A stretch of 6,745 nt of DNA from Porphyromonadaceae bacterium (GTDB lineage Bacteria > Bacteroidota > Bacteroidia > Bacteroidales > Paludibacteraceae), in NCBI GenBank assembly GCA_905372605.1, contig CAJPPQ010000065.1, positions 1 through 6,745 on the forward strand. The letters run 5' to 3'. A model generated the notes under the pieces. The model searched no databases. It saw only the letters and a list, made by a program, of their open reading frames with translations, and was not told the origin of the DNA. Every line of letters starts with the position of its first letter. Within the stretch, counting starts at the first letter, position 1. Below are positions 1-5,719 of this stretch, piece by piece. The translations under genes were made by a program, and so were the position numbers.

Positions 1-3
1 ATT

Positions 4-519
4 ATGAGAAAAGTATTAATGATTTCATTGATGATTCTTTCGGGTATCGTCGGTATGAATGCACAGAAAGTAGCTGTTATAGATATGGATTATATACTAA
101 AAGCCATACCTCAATACGAGTCGGCAAACGATCAATTGAACCAACTTTCTGCTAAGTGGCAGAAAGAGGTAGAGGCTATTCAGACAGAGGTGCAGACAAT
201 GTACAAAAACTATCAGACTGAGCTTGTGTTTCTTACTCCTGAGATGAAAAAACAGCGTGAAAACGACATTATTGCAAAAGAACGCCAAGTAAACGAAAAG
301 AAAAAGCAATATTTCGGAGCCGAAGGCGAACTATTCAAAAAACGTAATGCACTGATAAAACCTATACAAGACGAAATATACAACGCTATACAAGAGCTAA
401 GTAATACAAAAAAATACGACCTTATAATTGATAAAAATTCAAATATAGGTATTATCTTTGCATCTCCAAAAATTGATATTAGCGACGAAGTATTATCGGC
501 AATGGGATATTCAAAATAG
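4..519 (+). CDS. Skp/OmpH-family periplasmic chaperone (first of two)
   Basis: A 171-residue protein that probably acts in the periplasm, holding unfolded outer-membrane proteins before BAM-mediated insertion. Residues 1-20 form a signal peptide: Met-Arg-Lys, a hydrophobic core, then NAQ before a likely cleavage site. The short beta strand VAVIDMDYIL follows, which is the usual start of the mature OmpH/Skp fold. Residues from about 40 to 120 are rich in Lys, Glu and Gln with heptad-like spacing, as expected for the coiled-coil tentacles. The C-terminal part (KPIQDEIYNAIQELSNTKKY, then a DLIID strand and a SPKIDIS segment) returns to the body domain. The length is normal for the family. Only three bases precede the ATG, so its promoter or upstream operon partner is not visible. 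In related Bacteroidota this gene usually follows bamA, which is an inference here. The family call is firm; specific clients are not known. Confidence 0.9.
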   Translation: MRKVLMISLMILSGIVGMNAQKVAVIDMDYILKAIPQYESANDQLNQLSAKWQKEVEAIQTEVQTMYKNYQTELVFLTPEMKKQRENDIIAKERQVNEKKKQYFGAEGELFKKRNALIKPIQDEIYNAIQELSNTKKYDLIIDKNSNIGIIFASPKIDISDEVLSAMGYSK

Positions 520-563
520 AAAATCAAGTATATCAACAATTTAAAAAAGACATAAAATCAGAA

Positions 564-1085
564 ATGAAAAAAATTTTATTATCACTATTGGTATTGGTAG
601 TGCCTTTCGTGGCATTTTCGCAAGAGGTTAAAATTGGATATATCGATGCAGAACAGATAATGATGGATATGCCGGAAATATCCGATATCGAAAAACAGAT
701 AGCAGATTACAATGCCCAGAATACTAAGTATCTGCAAGATATGGAAGCTGAAATCAAAAGTGAAGAGGCTAAATACGAACAGATGAAAGCTAATGCTACT
801 GCCACTATGAAAGCCGACCAAGAAGCAAAAATTCAGACCTTGTATCAACGCTACGAGACTACGGTACGTACCATACGTCAAGATGCACAGCAAAAGCAAG
901 CTACGCTGCTCAAACCTGTTCAAGAGCGTATGTTGAAGGCGATTGAGTCTGTCGGTGCCAAGAATAACTTTCTGGTGATACTCGACAAAAATACGGTACT
1001 ATACAAGTCTCCAAAAGCGGTAGATATTACCGACTTGGTGAAGAAAGAGTTGAAAATAAACAATACCACCAAAGCAACTAAGTAA
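564..1085 (+). CDS. Skp/OmpH-family periplasmic chaperone (second of two)
   Basis: A 173-residue paralogue of the preceding gene, separated from it by 44 AT-rich bases that hold no clear promoter or terminator, so the two are probably cotranscribed. Residues 1-19 are a typical signal peptide (MKKILLSLLVLVVPFVAFSQ, cleavage likely near the SQ-E junction). The mature protein opens with VKIGYIDAEQIM, the conserved first strand. Residues from about 40 to 125 are charged and helical (many Lys, Glu, Gln and Ala), matching the coiled-coil arms. LLKPVQERMLKAIESVGAKN, the FLVILDK strand and the SPKAVDIT segment close the body domain. The protein shares layout with its neighbour but little continuous identity, so this is an old duplication rather than a recent one. 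The role is inferred from the family: periplasmic holding chaperone for outer-membrane proteins. A strong terminator follows directly. Confidence 0.9.
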   Translation: MKKILLSLLVLVVPFVAFSQEVKIGYIDAEQIMMDMPEISDIEKQIADYNAQNTKYLQDMEAEIKSEEAKYEQMKANATATMKADQEAKIQTLYQRYETTVRTIRQDAQQKQATLLKPVQERMLKAIESVGAKNNFLVILDKNTVLYKSPKAVDITDLVKKELKINNTTKATK

Positions 1086-1090
1086 TTACA

Positions 1091-1116
1091 AAGAGCTACC
1101 GTAAGGTAGCTTTTTT
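1091..1116 (+). terminator. Rho-independent terminator after the Skp/OmpH pair
   Basis: A perfect 6-bp stem, GCTACC (1095-1100) with GGTAGC (1105-1110), closes a GTAA loop of the GNRA tetraloop type. It is followed at once by six T residues (1111-1116). A-rich bases 1091-1094 can pair with the T tract and lengthen the stem. It lies five bases past the stop codon of the second chaperone gene. Only the plus strand has a proper T tract. Confidence 0.92.
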
Positions 1117-1154
1117 ATTTACGGGGGCGTGTATTTACAATCTTACCCATAAGG

Positions 1155-1187
1155 TCTGTCTCTGTTGTAATCGAAATATTACTTTTG
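1155..1187 (+). promoter_or_regulatory. Bacteroides-type promoter of queG
   Basis: TACTTTTG at 1180-1187 matches the Bacteroidota -7 consensus TAnnTTTG exactly. TCTG at 1155-1158 is a one-mismatch -33 element (consensus TTTG) at a spacing of 21 bases. The predicted transcription start falls at about 1191-1194, only a few bases before the ATG at 1196, so the mRNA may be almost leaderless. The -7 match is strong and the -33 match is weak. Confidence 0.6.
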
Positions 1188-1195
1188 TACGATAT

Positions 1196-2086
1196 ATGAA
1201 AGATACGACACGCATTACGGCAGATATTATCGAGGCAGCCCTTAAAATAGGCTTTTCGGCTTGTGGCGTTACCGATACTCGTCCGTTGGACAGAGAAGCA
1301 CCTTACGTTGTTGATTGGTTACAACGCGGTTACAATGGTACTATGAGTTATATGGAGCATAATCTCGACTTGCGGCTCGCCCCGAGTTTGCTGGTCGAAA
1401 ACGCTCAGTCGGCAATAGTGGTTCTGCTCAATTATAAACCGTTGCGTACCATTCCTGCAGGTCGCCCCCAAGTAGCCAAATATGCCTACGGTACCGACTA
1501 TCACTTCGTAGTAAAGAAAATGCTTCATCGGCTACTAAAGCATATACAGACGGAGATAATACCATGCGCCGGTACTGCCTTTGTCGATTCGGCGCCGGTG
1601 CTCGAAAAGGCTCTCGCCGTAAGGGCAGGGCTCGGGTGGATAGGGAAAAACTCGCTGCTTATAAATCGTAAATACGGCTCTATGACCTTTATAGGGACGC
1701 TTTTTGTGGATATTCCGCTACAATACAATACACAAATAGAACCCGACCTATGCGGTAATTGCAACAGATGTATCGAGGCGTGTCCTACGAAAGCGATAGT
1801 ATCACCGCATATACTCGATGCAAGCCGTTGTGTATCGTATCTGAACAAGACTCACAAAGGCGATATCCCCGATACACTTAAACCATTTATAGGCAATCGG
1901 CTATGGGGATGTGATTCGTGTATAGACTCTTGTCCTTACAATAGCAAGACACCGACACATAATATATCAGAGCTTCTGCCTAAGAATGAGATATTTACAC
2001 TCGATCTCGGTAATGTATCGAAGCGTCAACTGAAAAAGTTGATTATGCGGCTACCCGACAACAATCAATCGGGGACGGGGTCGTAA
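1196..2086 (+). CDS. queG: epoxyqueuosine reductase QueG
   Basis: A 296-residue cytosolic iron-sulfur, cobalamin-dependent enzyme that reduces epoxyqueuosine to queuosine at tRNA position 34, the last step of queuosine synthesis. Visible signatures in order: [10 protein letters not shown] at 19-28; [10 protein letters not shown] at 94-103; [20 protein letters not shown] at 131-150, with Asp131 at the position of the family's proposed catalytic acid; a first [4Fe-4S] set C186, C189, C192 and C196-Pro; and a second set C212, C239, C242 and C246-Pro. The protein is shorter than the roughly 380-residue QueG of Escherichia coli and Bacillus subtilis because it lacks their C-terminal HEAT-like repeat region. 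This ATG is preferred because the next Met (residue 50) would remove conserved N-terminal sequence. The last residues overlap yidD on the other strand, and the usual Lys/Arg-rich family tail is not obvious there. Confidence 0.93.
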   Translation: MKDTTRITADIIEAALKIGFSACGVTDTRPLDREAPYVVDWLQRGYNGTMSYMEHNLDLRLAPSLLVENAQSAIVVLLNYKPLRTIPAGRPQVAKYAYGTDYHFVVKKMLHRLLKHIQTEIIPCAGTAFVDSAPVLEKALAVRAGLGWIGKNSLLINRKYGSMTFIGTLFVDIPLQYNTQIEPDLCGNCNRCIEACPTKAIVSPHILDASRCVSYLNKTHKGDIPDTLKPFIGNRLWGCDSCIDSCPYNSKTPTHNISELLPKNEIFTLDLGNVSKRQLKKLIMRLPDNNQSGTGS

Positions 2087-2298
2087 CCATGCCCTCCCCA
2101 CGGGTGGCAACGCAGTATTCGCCTGATAGCCAAAAAGCTACCTTTGACGATGCCATGCTTTCGTATAGCCTCTATTGCGTATTGCGAGCAAGTGGGTGTA
2201 TATCTGCAACTTGCAGGCAACATTGGCGATATTGCTTTCTGATAAAAGACGATGGGCAATATTAGTATGGAGGATAGTATTTTAGATATCTTTTTCAT
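2065..2298 (-). CDS. yidD: YidD membrane protein insertion efficiency factor
   Basis: A 77-residue protein of the small YidD family (UPF0161), a membrane-associated accessory factor that helps YidC/Sec-dependent insertion of inner-membrane proteins. An amphipathic or hydrophobic N-terminal helix ([20 protein letters not shown]) leads into the hallmark motifs: [20 protein letters not shown] at 30-49, [20 protein letters not shown] at 52-71, and a DPVP end. Cys31, Cys37 and Cys64 are the family's three conserved cysteines. The start codon lies inside the rnpA reading frame: the genes overlap by 17 bases in different frames, so translation is probably coupled. This rnpA-yidD order is widespread in bacteria. 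The 3' end overlaps the convergent queG gene by 22 bases. No terminator is visible downstream. Confidence 0.95.
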   Translation of the reverse strand: MKKISKILSSILILPIVFYQKAISPMLPASCRYTPTCSQYAIEAIRKHGIVKGSFLAIRRILRCHPWGGHGYDPVPD

Positions 2299-2680
2299 AT
2301 ATTTTTGTTGCCAATGCCGTTAGTAAACTGATGATATTACGTTCGGTAGAGACGAAATTAGGCACTTCCGTATTAGTAACCGTTATCGCCATATCGATAC
2401 CGAATGGTCTGCCACTAAGACTCTCTGTTATAATACTTTTATTGAGCCGATACGCTTCCCGAAGCAACCGTTTGTATCTGTTTCTGGCTGAGGCATGTCG
2501 AAAATACCTTTTGGGTACCGAGAAAAGCACTCTTGCACTTTCTGCCGCATCGGTAAATGTATATATAAGAAGCAGAGGCGGTTCCGATAGCTTATTGCCT
2601 TTGGCATAGAGAGAAGCTATATTTTTTTTGCCTACCAAATGTTCTGATTTAGGGAATCCGTATTGCTTTGTCTGGGGCAT
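2282..2680 (-). CDS. rnpA: ribonuclease P protein component RnpA
   Basis: A 132-residue basic protein that binds the RNase P RNA and helps 5' maturation of tRNA precursors. The family core is present: [20 protein letters not shown] near residues 9-28, a hydrophobic strand [29 protein letters not shown] at 51-70 with the Arg-Asn-Arg signature at 66-68, and [11 protein letters not shown] (71-81) completing the RNR helix. The C-terminal helix includes [12 protein letters not shown]. The frame stays open for 28 codons upstream of the chosen ATG. That stretch spans the predicted promoter and carries no RnpA-like sequence, so the start at 2680 is preferred. It begins a divergent transcript opposite pdxB and overlaps yidD at its end. 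Sequence outside the RNR motif is weakly conserved, as is normal for RnpA. Confidence 0.92.
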   Translation of the reverse strand: MPQTKQYGFPKSEHLVGKKNIASLYAKGNKLSEPPLLLIYTFTDAAESARVLFSVPKRYFRHASARNRYKRLLREAYRLNKSIITESLSGRPFGIDMAITVTNTEVPNFVSTERNIISLLTALATKIYEKDI

Positions 2681-2703
2681 CGAGGTATCTGTTGTTTCGG
2701 GTG

Positions 2704-2734
2704 CAAAATTACATCTTTTTTGTGGTTGCGGAAA
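2704..2734 (-). promoter_or_regulatory. Bacteroides-type promoter of rnpA-yidD
   Basis: On the minus strand TAATTTTG (2711 down to 2704) matches the -7 consensus TAnnTTTG exactly. TTTC (2734 down to 2731) is a one-mismatch -33 element at the preferred 19-base spacing. The predicted start near 2698 leaves a leader of about 18 bases before the rnpA ATG. It interleaves with the pdxB promoter on the other strand. Confidence 0.6.
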
Positions 2735-2748
2735 AAAATGTATTTTTA
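2719..2748 (+). promoter_or_regulatory. Bacteroides-type promoter of pdxB
   Basis: TTTG at 2719-2722 is a perfect -33 element. TATTTTTA at 2741-2748 is a -7 element with only the final G changed, and the spacing is 18 bases. The predicted start near 2754 leaves about 13 bases of leader before the ATG at 2767. The surrounding sequence is A- and T-run rich, so chance matches are possible. Confidence 0.5.
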
Positions 2749-2766
2749 CAAAAAAAATCGTCATAT

Positions 2767-3795
2767 ATGAAGATAATTATCGACCATAATATCCCGTTTA
2801 TCGAAGGTGTTTTCGAAGGTGTCTGCTCGGTAGAGTATTTGCCTTCGGCATACATAGACCATCTGTCTGTCAAAGAGGCAGATGCGTTGATTGTACGTAC
2901 TCGTACCAAATGCGACAAGGCGTTGCTGCTCGATACTAATATCAAAATGATAGCCACTGCCACTGCCGGATACGAGCATATCGATATGGATTTTTGTCGT
3001 AAGGCAGGTATTGAAGTTTTTGTTGCTCGTGGCTGCAATGCCTCCTCGGTGGCTCAGTATATCGGCTCGGTTTTGGCGATGTGGACGGCAAAAAAACGAC
3101 TCGATATCTCGACTCTCACACTCGGAATAGTAGGATATGGTTTTGTCGGTAAGGCAGTAGAGTATATAGCTAATAGAGTAGGCATCAGAGTGTTGGTGAA
3201 TGATCCTCCGTTGGAGCAGAGTGGTGTGAGGCACGACTTTGTTTTGTTGAGCGATATAGCCGAGCAATGCGATGTTATATCTTTCCATACGTCGCTAACG
3301 AACGAAGGCAATTTTCCGACGTATCATCTGGCGAATACCGCTTTTTTCGAGCGATGTACCAAACGACCGCTTATCGTAAATGCCGCAAGAGGTGGTGTAG
3401 TCGACGAACGTGCTATGGCAGAGGCATATAGAGATGGACAAATCGGTGGTTTTGCCATAGATTGCTGGGAGGGCGAGCCGAATATTGATAGCCACATTCT
3501 TAAAGAAGCATTCATAGCTACCCCACATATAGCGGGCTATTCTGCCGATGGTAAGGCAAATGCTACTGCTATGTGTATCAATGCTATCTCGGAGTATTTC
3601 TCTCTTAATGGTTTAGCTGTGCAAACAAAGCTTAGTCCCAAGCAGACAAATATGGCACAAGGCAGCCAGCTCCTACGGACGTTAATTCAAAACTATGATA
3701 TAGAGCGAGATTCGATAAATCTTAAAAACAATCCCGAGAGGTTCGAATATTTCCGAAACAATTATCCTGAACGCAGAGAATTAGAATTGTCTTAA
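2767..3795 (+). CDS. pdxB: 4-phosphoerythronate dehydrogenase PdxB
   Basis: A 342-residue NAD-dependent D-2-hydroxyacid dehydrogenase that oxidises 4-phospho-D-erythronate, the second step of the DXP-dependent route to pyridoxal phosphate. The N-terminal half-domain starts KIIIDHNIPF. The Rossmann domain shows GYGFVG (123-128) with an acidic ND at 145-146 for the NAD ribose. The catalytic set is Arg208 in NAARGG, Glu237 in CWEGEP and His254 in TPHIAGYS. The C-terminal segment ending LKNNPERFEYFRNNYPERRE fits the PdxB-specific dimerisation domain (DUF3410 type). That segment separates PdxB from SerA and other hydroxyacid dehydrogenases. The frame is open for 33 codons upstream from a TTG, but that region lies over two promoters and is not family-like, so ATG 2767 is the start. 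It is transcribed away from rnpA, and 48 bases separate it from the next gene. Confidence 0.93.
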   Translation: MKIIIDHNIPFIEGVFEGVCSVEYLPSAYIDHLSVKEADALIVRTRTKCDKALLLDTNIKMIATATAGYEHIDMDFCRKAGIEVFVARGCNASSVAQYIGSVLAMWTAKKRLDISTLTLGIVGYGFVGKAVEYIANRVGIRVLVNDPPLEQSGVRHDFVLLSDIAEQCDVISFHTSLTNEGNFPTYHLANTAFFERCTKRPLIVNAARGGVVDERAMAEAYRDGQIGGFAIDCWEGEPNIDSHILKEAFIATPHIAGYSADGKANATAMCINAISEYFSLNGLAVQTKLSPKQTNMAQGSQLLRTLIQNYDIERDSINLKNNPERFEYFRNNYPERRELELS

Positions 3796-3843
3796 GGCGT
3801 TTATTGTCAAGTAAATATATCGTTTGTGTCTAAATATGTATTT

Positions 3844-5097
3844 ATGAAAGAATATTTTTTACAGTATATTTGGTTCAATAAGTTGTTCTATTCCAAGCAG
3901 TATACTACCGATGGGCAGAGTGTGGAGATAATTGATACCGGACAACTGAATACCGACGCCGGTGCTGACGTATTCAACGCCAAAGTGAAAATAGGTGATA
4001 TCGTCTGGGCTGGGAATGTAGAGTTTCATATTCGTTCGAGCGATTGGCAACGTCACGGACACAATACAGACAAAGCCTATGATGCTGTAATACTGCACGT
4101 AATACTCGAAGACGATGGTATATCGCTTCGGACAGATGGTTCTCCCGTACCGCAGCTTGTAATATCGTATCCCAAGCATCTCAGAGAGGAGTTCGAGGGA
4201 TTCGATATGGATTTTATATATTGTGCAGATAAGTTGCTCACTTCCAAAGGTAAAAAAGATTTGTCGTCTCTATTTTCGAAGTTGCTCGACGAACGTCTTG
4301 CTAATCGTCTTTTGGCGGTCGAACAGTTGTTGCAAGAGACGTCAAACGATTGGGAAGAAGCTTTTTATATTACTACTGCACGCAGTTTCGGCTTCGGTAC
4401 CAATGCCGATGCTTTCGAGGCGTTAGCTAAAAGATTGCCACAAAAGATTCTGGCTAAACACAAAGACAATCTTACTCAGATAGAAGCCTTGCTATTCGGT
4501 GTTGGCGGATTTTTGGAGCAATCTGTCGAAGACGAGTATTTCGACCTGTTACGGAAAGAGTTCGCTTTTCTGCGGCAAAAGTACAGATTGCAATCGATGT
4601 CTGTCGCACAGTGGAAGCAGTTTCGGATACGTCCTACAAACTTTCCAACCTTGAGGATAGCGCAATTTGCAGCTATCATACATCGTTCGTCGAGGCTGTT
4701 TTCGAAGGTTATAGAGCAGAAATCGTATCGTAAACTTGTTGATTACTATCGATGTACCCCATCGGAGTATTGGACTTCACATTATCGTTTTGGCACTAAG
4801 TCCGACCGTATTCATAGGAATTTATCGAAGAGTACGATAGATACTTTGTTGATTAATAGCGTTATCCCATTTTTTTATGCTTATGGTGTCAAATTCAACA
4901 TATTGGAATATACCGACTTGTCGAGAGAACTGCTTAAAAATATTCCATCGGAAAAAAACTTTATTACCAAGGGTTTTGCAAGTCTGGGTATCGATAGTCG
5001 TAGTGCGTTTGAGTCGCAGGCATTGAGAGAATTGAAGAGTAGATATTGTAATACAAAAAGTTGCTATATTTGTAGGAATAAATTTGGTCTTTGGTGA
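3844..5097 (+). CDS. DUF2851 family protein, function unknown
   Basis: A 417-residue protein recognised as the DUF2851 family, found mainly in Bacteroidota; no function is established as far as I know. The start MKEYFLQYIWFNKLF is typical for the family. Residues about 33-90 form a dense motif block: an NTDAGADVFNA segment (Asp38, Asp42), then WAGNVEFHIRSSDW (Trp55, Glu60, His62, Asp67, Trp68), His71, His73, Asp76 and ILHV with His85. The middle and C-terminal parts are helical, with runs such as LLFGVGGFLEQ. The end GIDSRSAFESQALRELK leads into a small Cys cluster (Cys402, Cys407, Cys410). There is no signal peptide or membrane segment, so it is probably cytosolic. An upstream GTG at 3826 is in frame but the ATG fits the family better. 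It may be cotranscribed with pdxB, as no terminator or good promoter lies between them. The polar block suggests a metal-dependent enzyme, which is inference only. Confidence 0.85.
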   Translation: MKEYFLQYIWFNKLFYSKQYTTDGQSVEIIDTGQLNTDAGADVFNAKVKIGDIVWAGNVEFHIRSSDWQRHGHNTDKAYDAVILHVILEDDGISLRTDGSPVPQLVISYPKHLREEFEGFDMDFIYCADKLLTSKGKKDLSSLFSKLLDERLANRLLAVEQLLQETSNDWEEAFYITTARSFGFGTNADAFEALAKRLPQKILAKHKDNLTQIEALLFGVGGFLEQSVEDEYFDLLRKEFAFLRQKYRLQSMSVAQWKQFRIRPTNFPTLRIAQFAAIIHRSSRLFSKVIEQKSYRKLVDYYRCTPSEYWTSHYRFGTKSDRIHRNLSKSTIDTLLINSVIPFFYAYGVKFNILEYTDLSRELLKNIPSEKNFITKGFASLGIDSRSAFESQALRELKSRYCNTKSCYICRNKFGLW

Positions 5098-5113
5098 TTT
5101 TTTGGTAATTTTG
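5083..5113 (+). promoter_or_regulatory. near-perfect Bacteroides promoter of the TetR-acyltransferase operon
   Basis: TTTG at 5083-5086 and TAATTTTG at 5106-5113 both match the consensus exactly, with the ideal 19-base spacing. The predicted start near 5119 gives a leader of about 10 bases before the ATG at 5129. The -33 element lies inside the last codons of the DUF2851 gene, so the operon can be transcribed separately from its upstream neighbour. This is the best promoter match I found in the window. Confidence 0.78.
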
Positions 5114-5128
5114 CAAGAAAATATATAT

Positions 5129-5719
5129 ATGAATGTTCCCAAGTCGGTCATTACGAGAACATTATTTATTAATGTCGCACGTGAATTGTTCGCTCAAAAA
5201 GGCAAGGATAACGTTACTATGAACGATATAGCAGTACTTGCGGGCAAGGTAAGGCGTACAATTTACGACTACTTCAACAATAAAGATGAAGTCTATACGG
5301 CAGTGATTGAGAATGAGATGAATATCATCATTAAGAAGCTCGAGGAGATAATGGCGATCAATGTCGACCCACATAAAAAACTTGAAATTTATATTTTTAC
5401 TCGCTTCGAGACTATCAAGGAAGTAGTCTTCCGTAATGGATCACTAAAAGCCGATTTTTTCAAAGATATTCAGGAGGTTGAGAAAGCTCGTCGTCCTATC
5501 GATATGAAAGAGATAAAGATGCTTCGGCAGATTATCGATGAGGGTATTGCCAACGGTTTGTTCAAAGAACTATCGTCGCAGTGGACGGCTATGTTTCTGT
5601 TGTATGCTCTTAAAGGTATGGAAGCCCCTTATATGAATAGCAACGTAGCTACATACGCCAACGACCGACGACAAATCATTATGGATGTATTGCTAAATGG
5701 CTTGCTTAAAAAAGATTAG
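5129..5719 (+). CDS. TetR/AcrR-family transcriptional regulator
   Basis: A 196-residue regulator of the usual TetR length. The N-terminal DNA-binding domain is clear: helix 1 ITRTLFINVARELFAQKG (8-25), then VTMNDIAVLAGKVRRTIYDY (29-48) containing the helix-turn-helix, and FNNKDEVYTAVIENEM, the family's YxYFxxKxxL-like segment. Residues from about 65 onward are the helical ligand and dimer domain, which is variable in this family, so no ligand can be named. The ATG at 5129 is preferred to an in-frame TTG at 5084 because the latter lies within the promoter. The stop overlaps the start of the acyltransferase gene by 23 bases, indicating coupled expression. It probably controls its own operon, as many TetR genes do; no clear palindromic operator is visible beyond weak AT-rich symmetry near 5108-5122. 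Confidence 0.92.
   Translation: MNVPKSVITRTLFINVARELFAQKGKDNVTMNDIAVLAGKVRRTIYDYFNNKDEVYTAVIENEMNIIIKKLEEIMAINVDPHKKLEIYIFTRFETIKEVVFRNGSLKADFFKDIQEVEKARRPIDMKEIKMLRQIIDEGIANGLFKELSSQWTAMFLLYALKGMEAPYMNSNVATYANDRRQIIMDVLLNGLLKKD

Noticed and set aside
2331..2609. 92-codon plus-strand open frame opposite rnpA
   Set aside because: It is fully contained in the antisense of a clear RnpA coding region and shows no family-like sequence.
2681..2764. In-frame upstream extension of rnpA to an ATG at 2764 on the minus strand
   Set aside because: The 28 extra residues are coded by promoter-like homopolymer runs, and an exact -7 box lies inside the stretch, so it should not be transcribed as leader coding sequence.
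2668..2766. In-frame upstream extension of pdxB from a TTG codon
   Set aside because: The extra 33 residues are not PdxB-like and lie across both predicted promoters; ATG 2767 begins exactly at the conserved KIIIDHNIPF segment.
2761..3528. Long antisense open frames opposite pdxB and other genes
   Set aside because: They have no recognisable domains or start signals and are explained as shadows of the strongly coding plus-strand genes.
3818..3826. Possible -7 box (TATCGTTTG) ahead of the DUF2851 gene
   Set aside because: It has three rather than two bases between TA and TTTG and no matching -33 element, so cotranscription with pdxB is the simpler reading.
3826..3843. GTG start for the DUF2851 gene six codons upstream
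   Set aside because: The ATG at 3844 opens with MKEYFLQYIW, matching the typical family N-terminus; the extra residues add nothing recognisable.
5108..5122. Possible TetR operator: ATTTT and AAAAT around a GCAAG centre
   Set aside because: The arms are only five A/T bases, expected often by chance in AT-rich DNA. It overlaps the promoter in a suitable place but is too weak to list as a feature.
5084..5128. TTG start for the TetR gene 15 codons upstream
   Set aside because: It would place coding sequence over the -33 and -7 boxes of the gene's own promoter, and the added residues are not part of the TetR fold.
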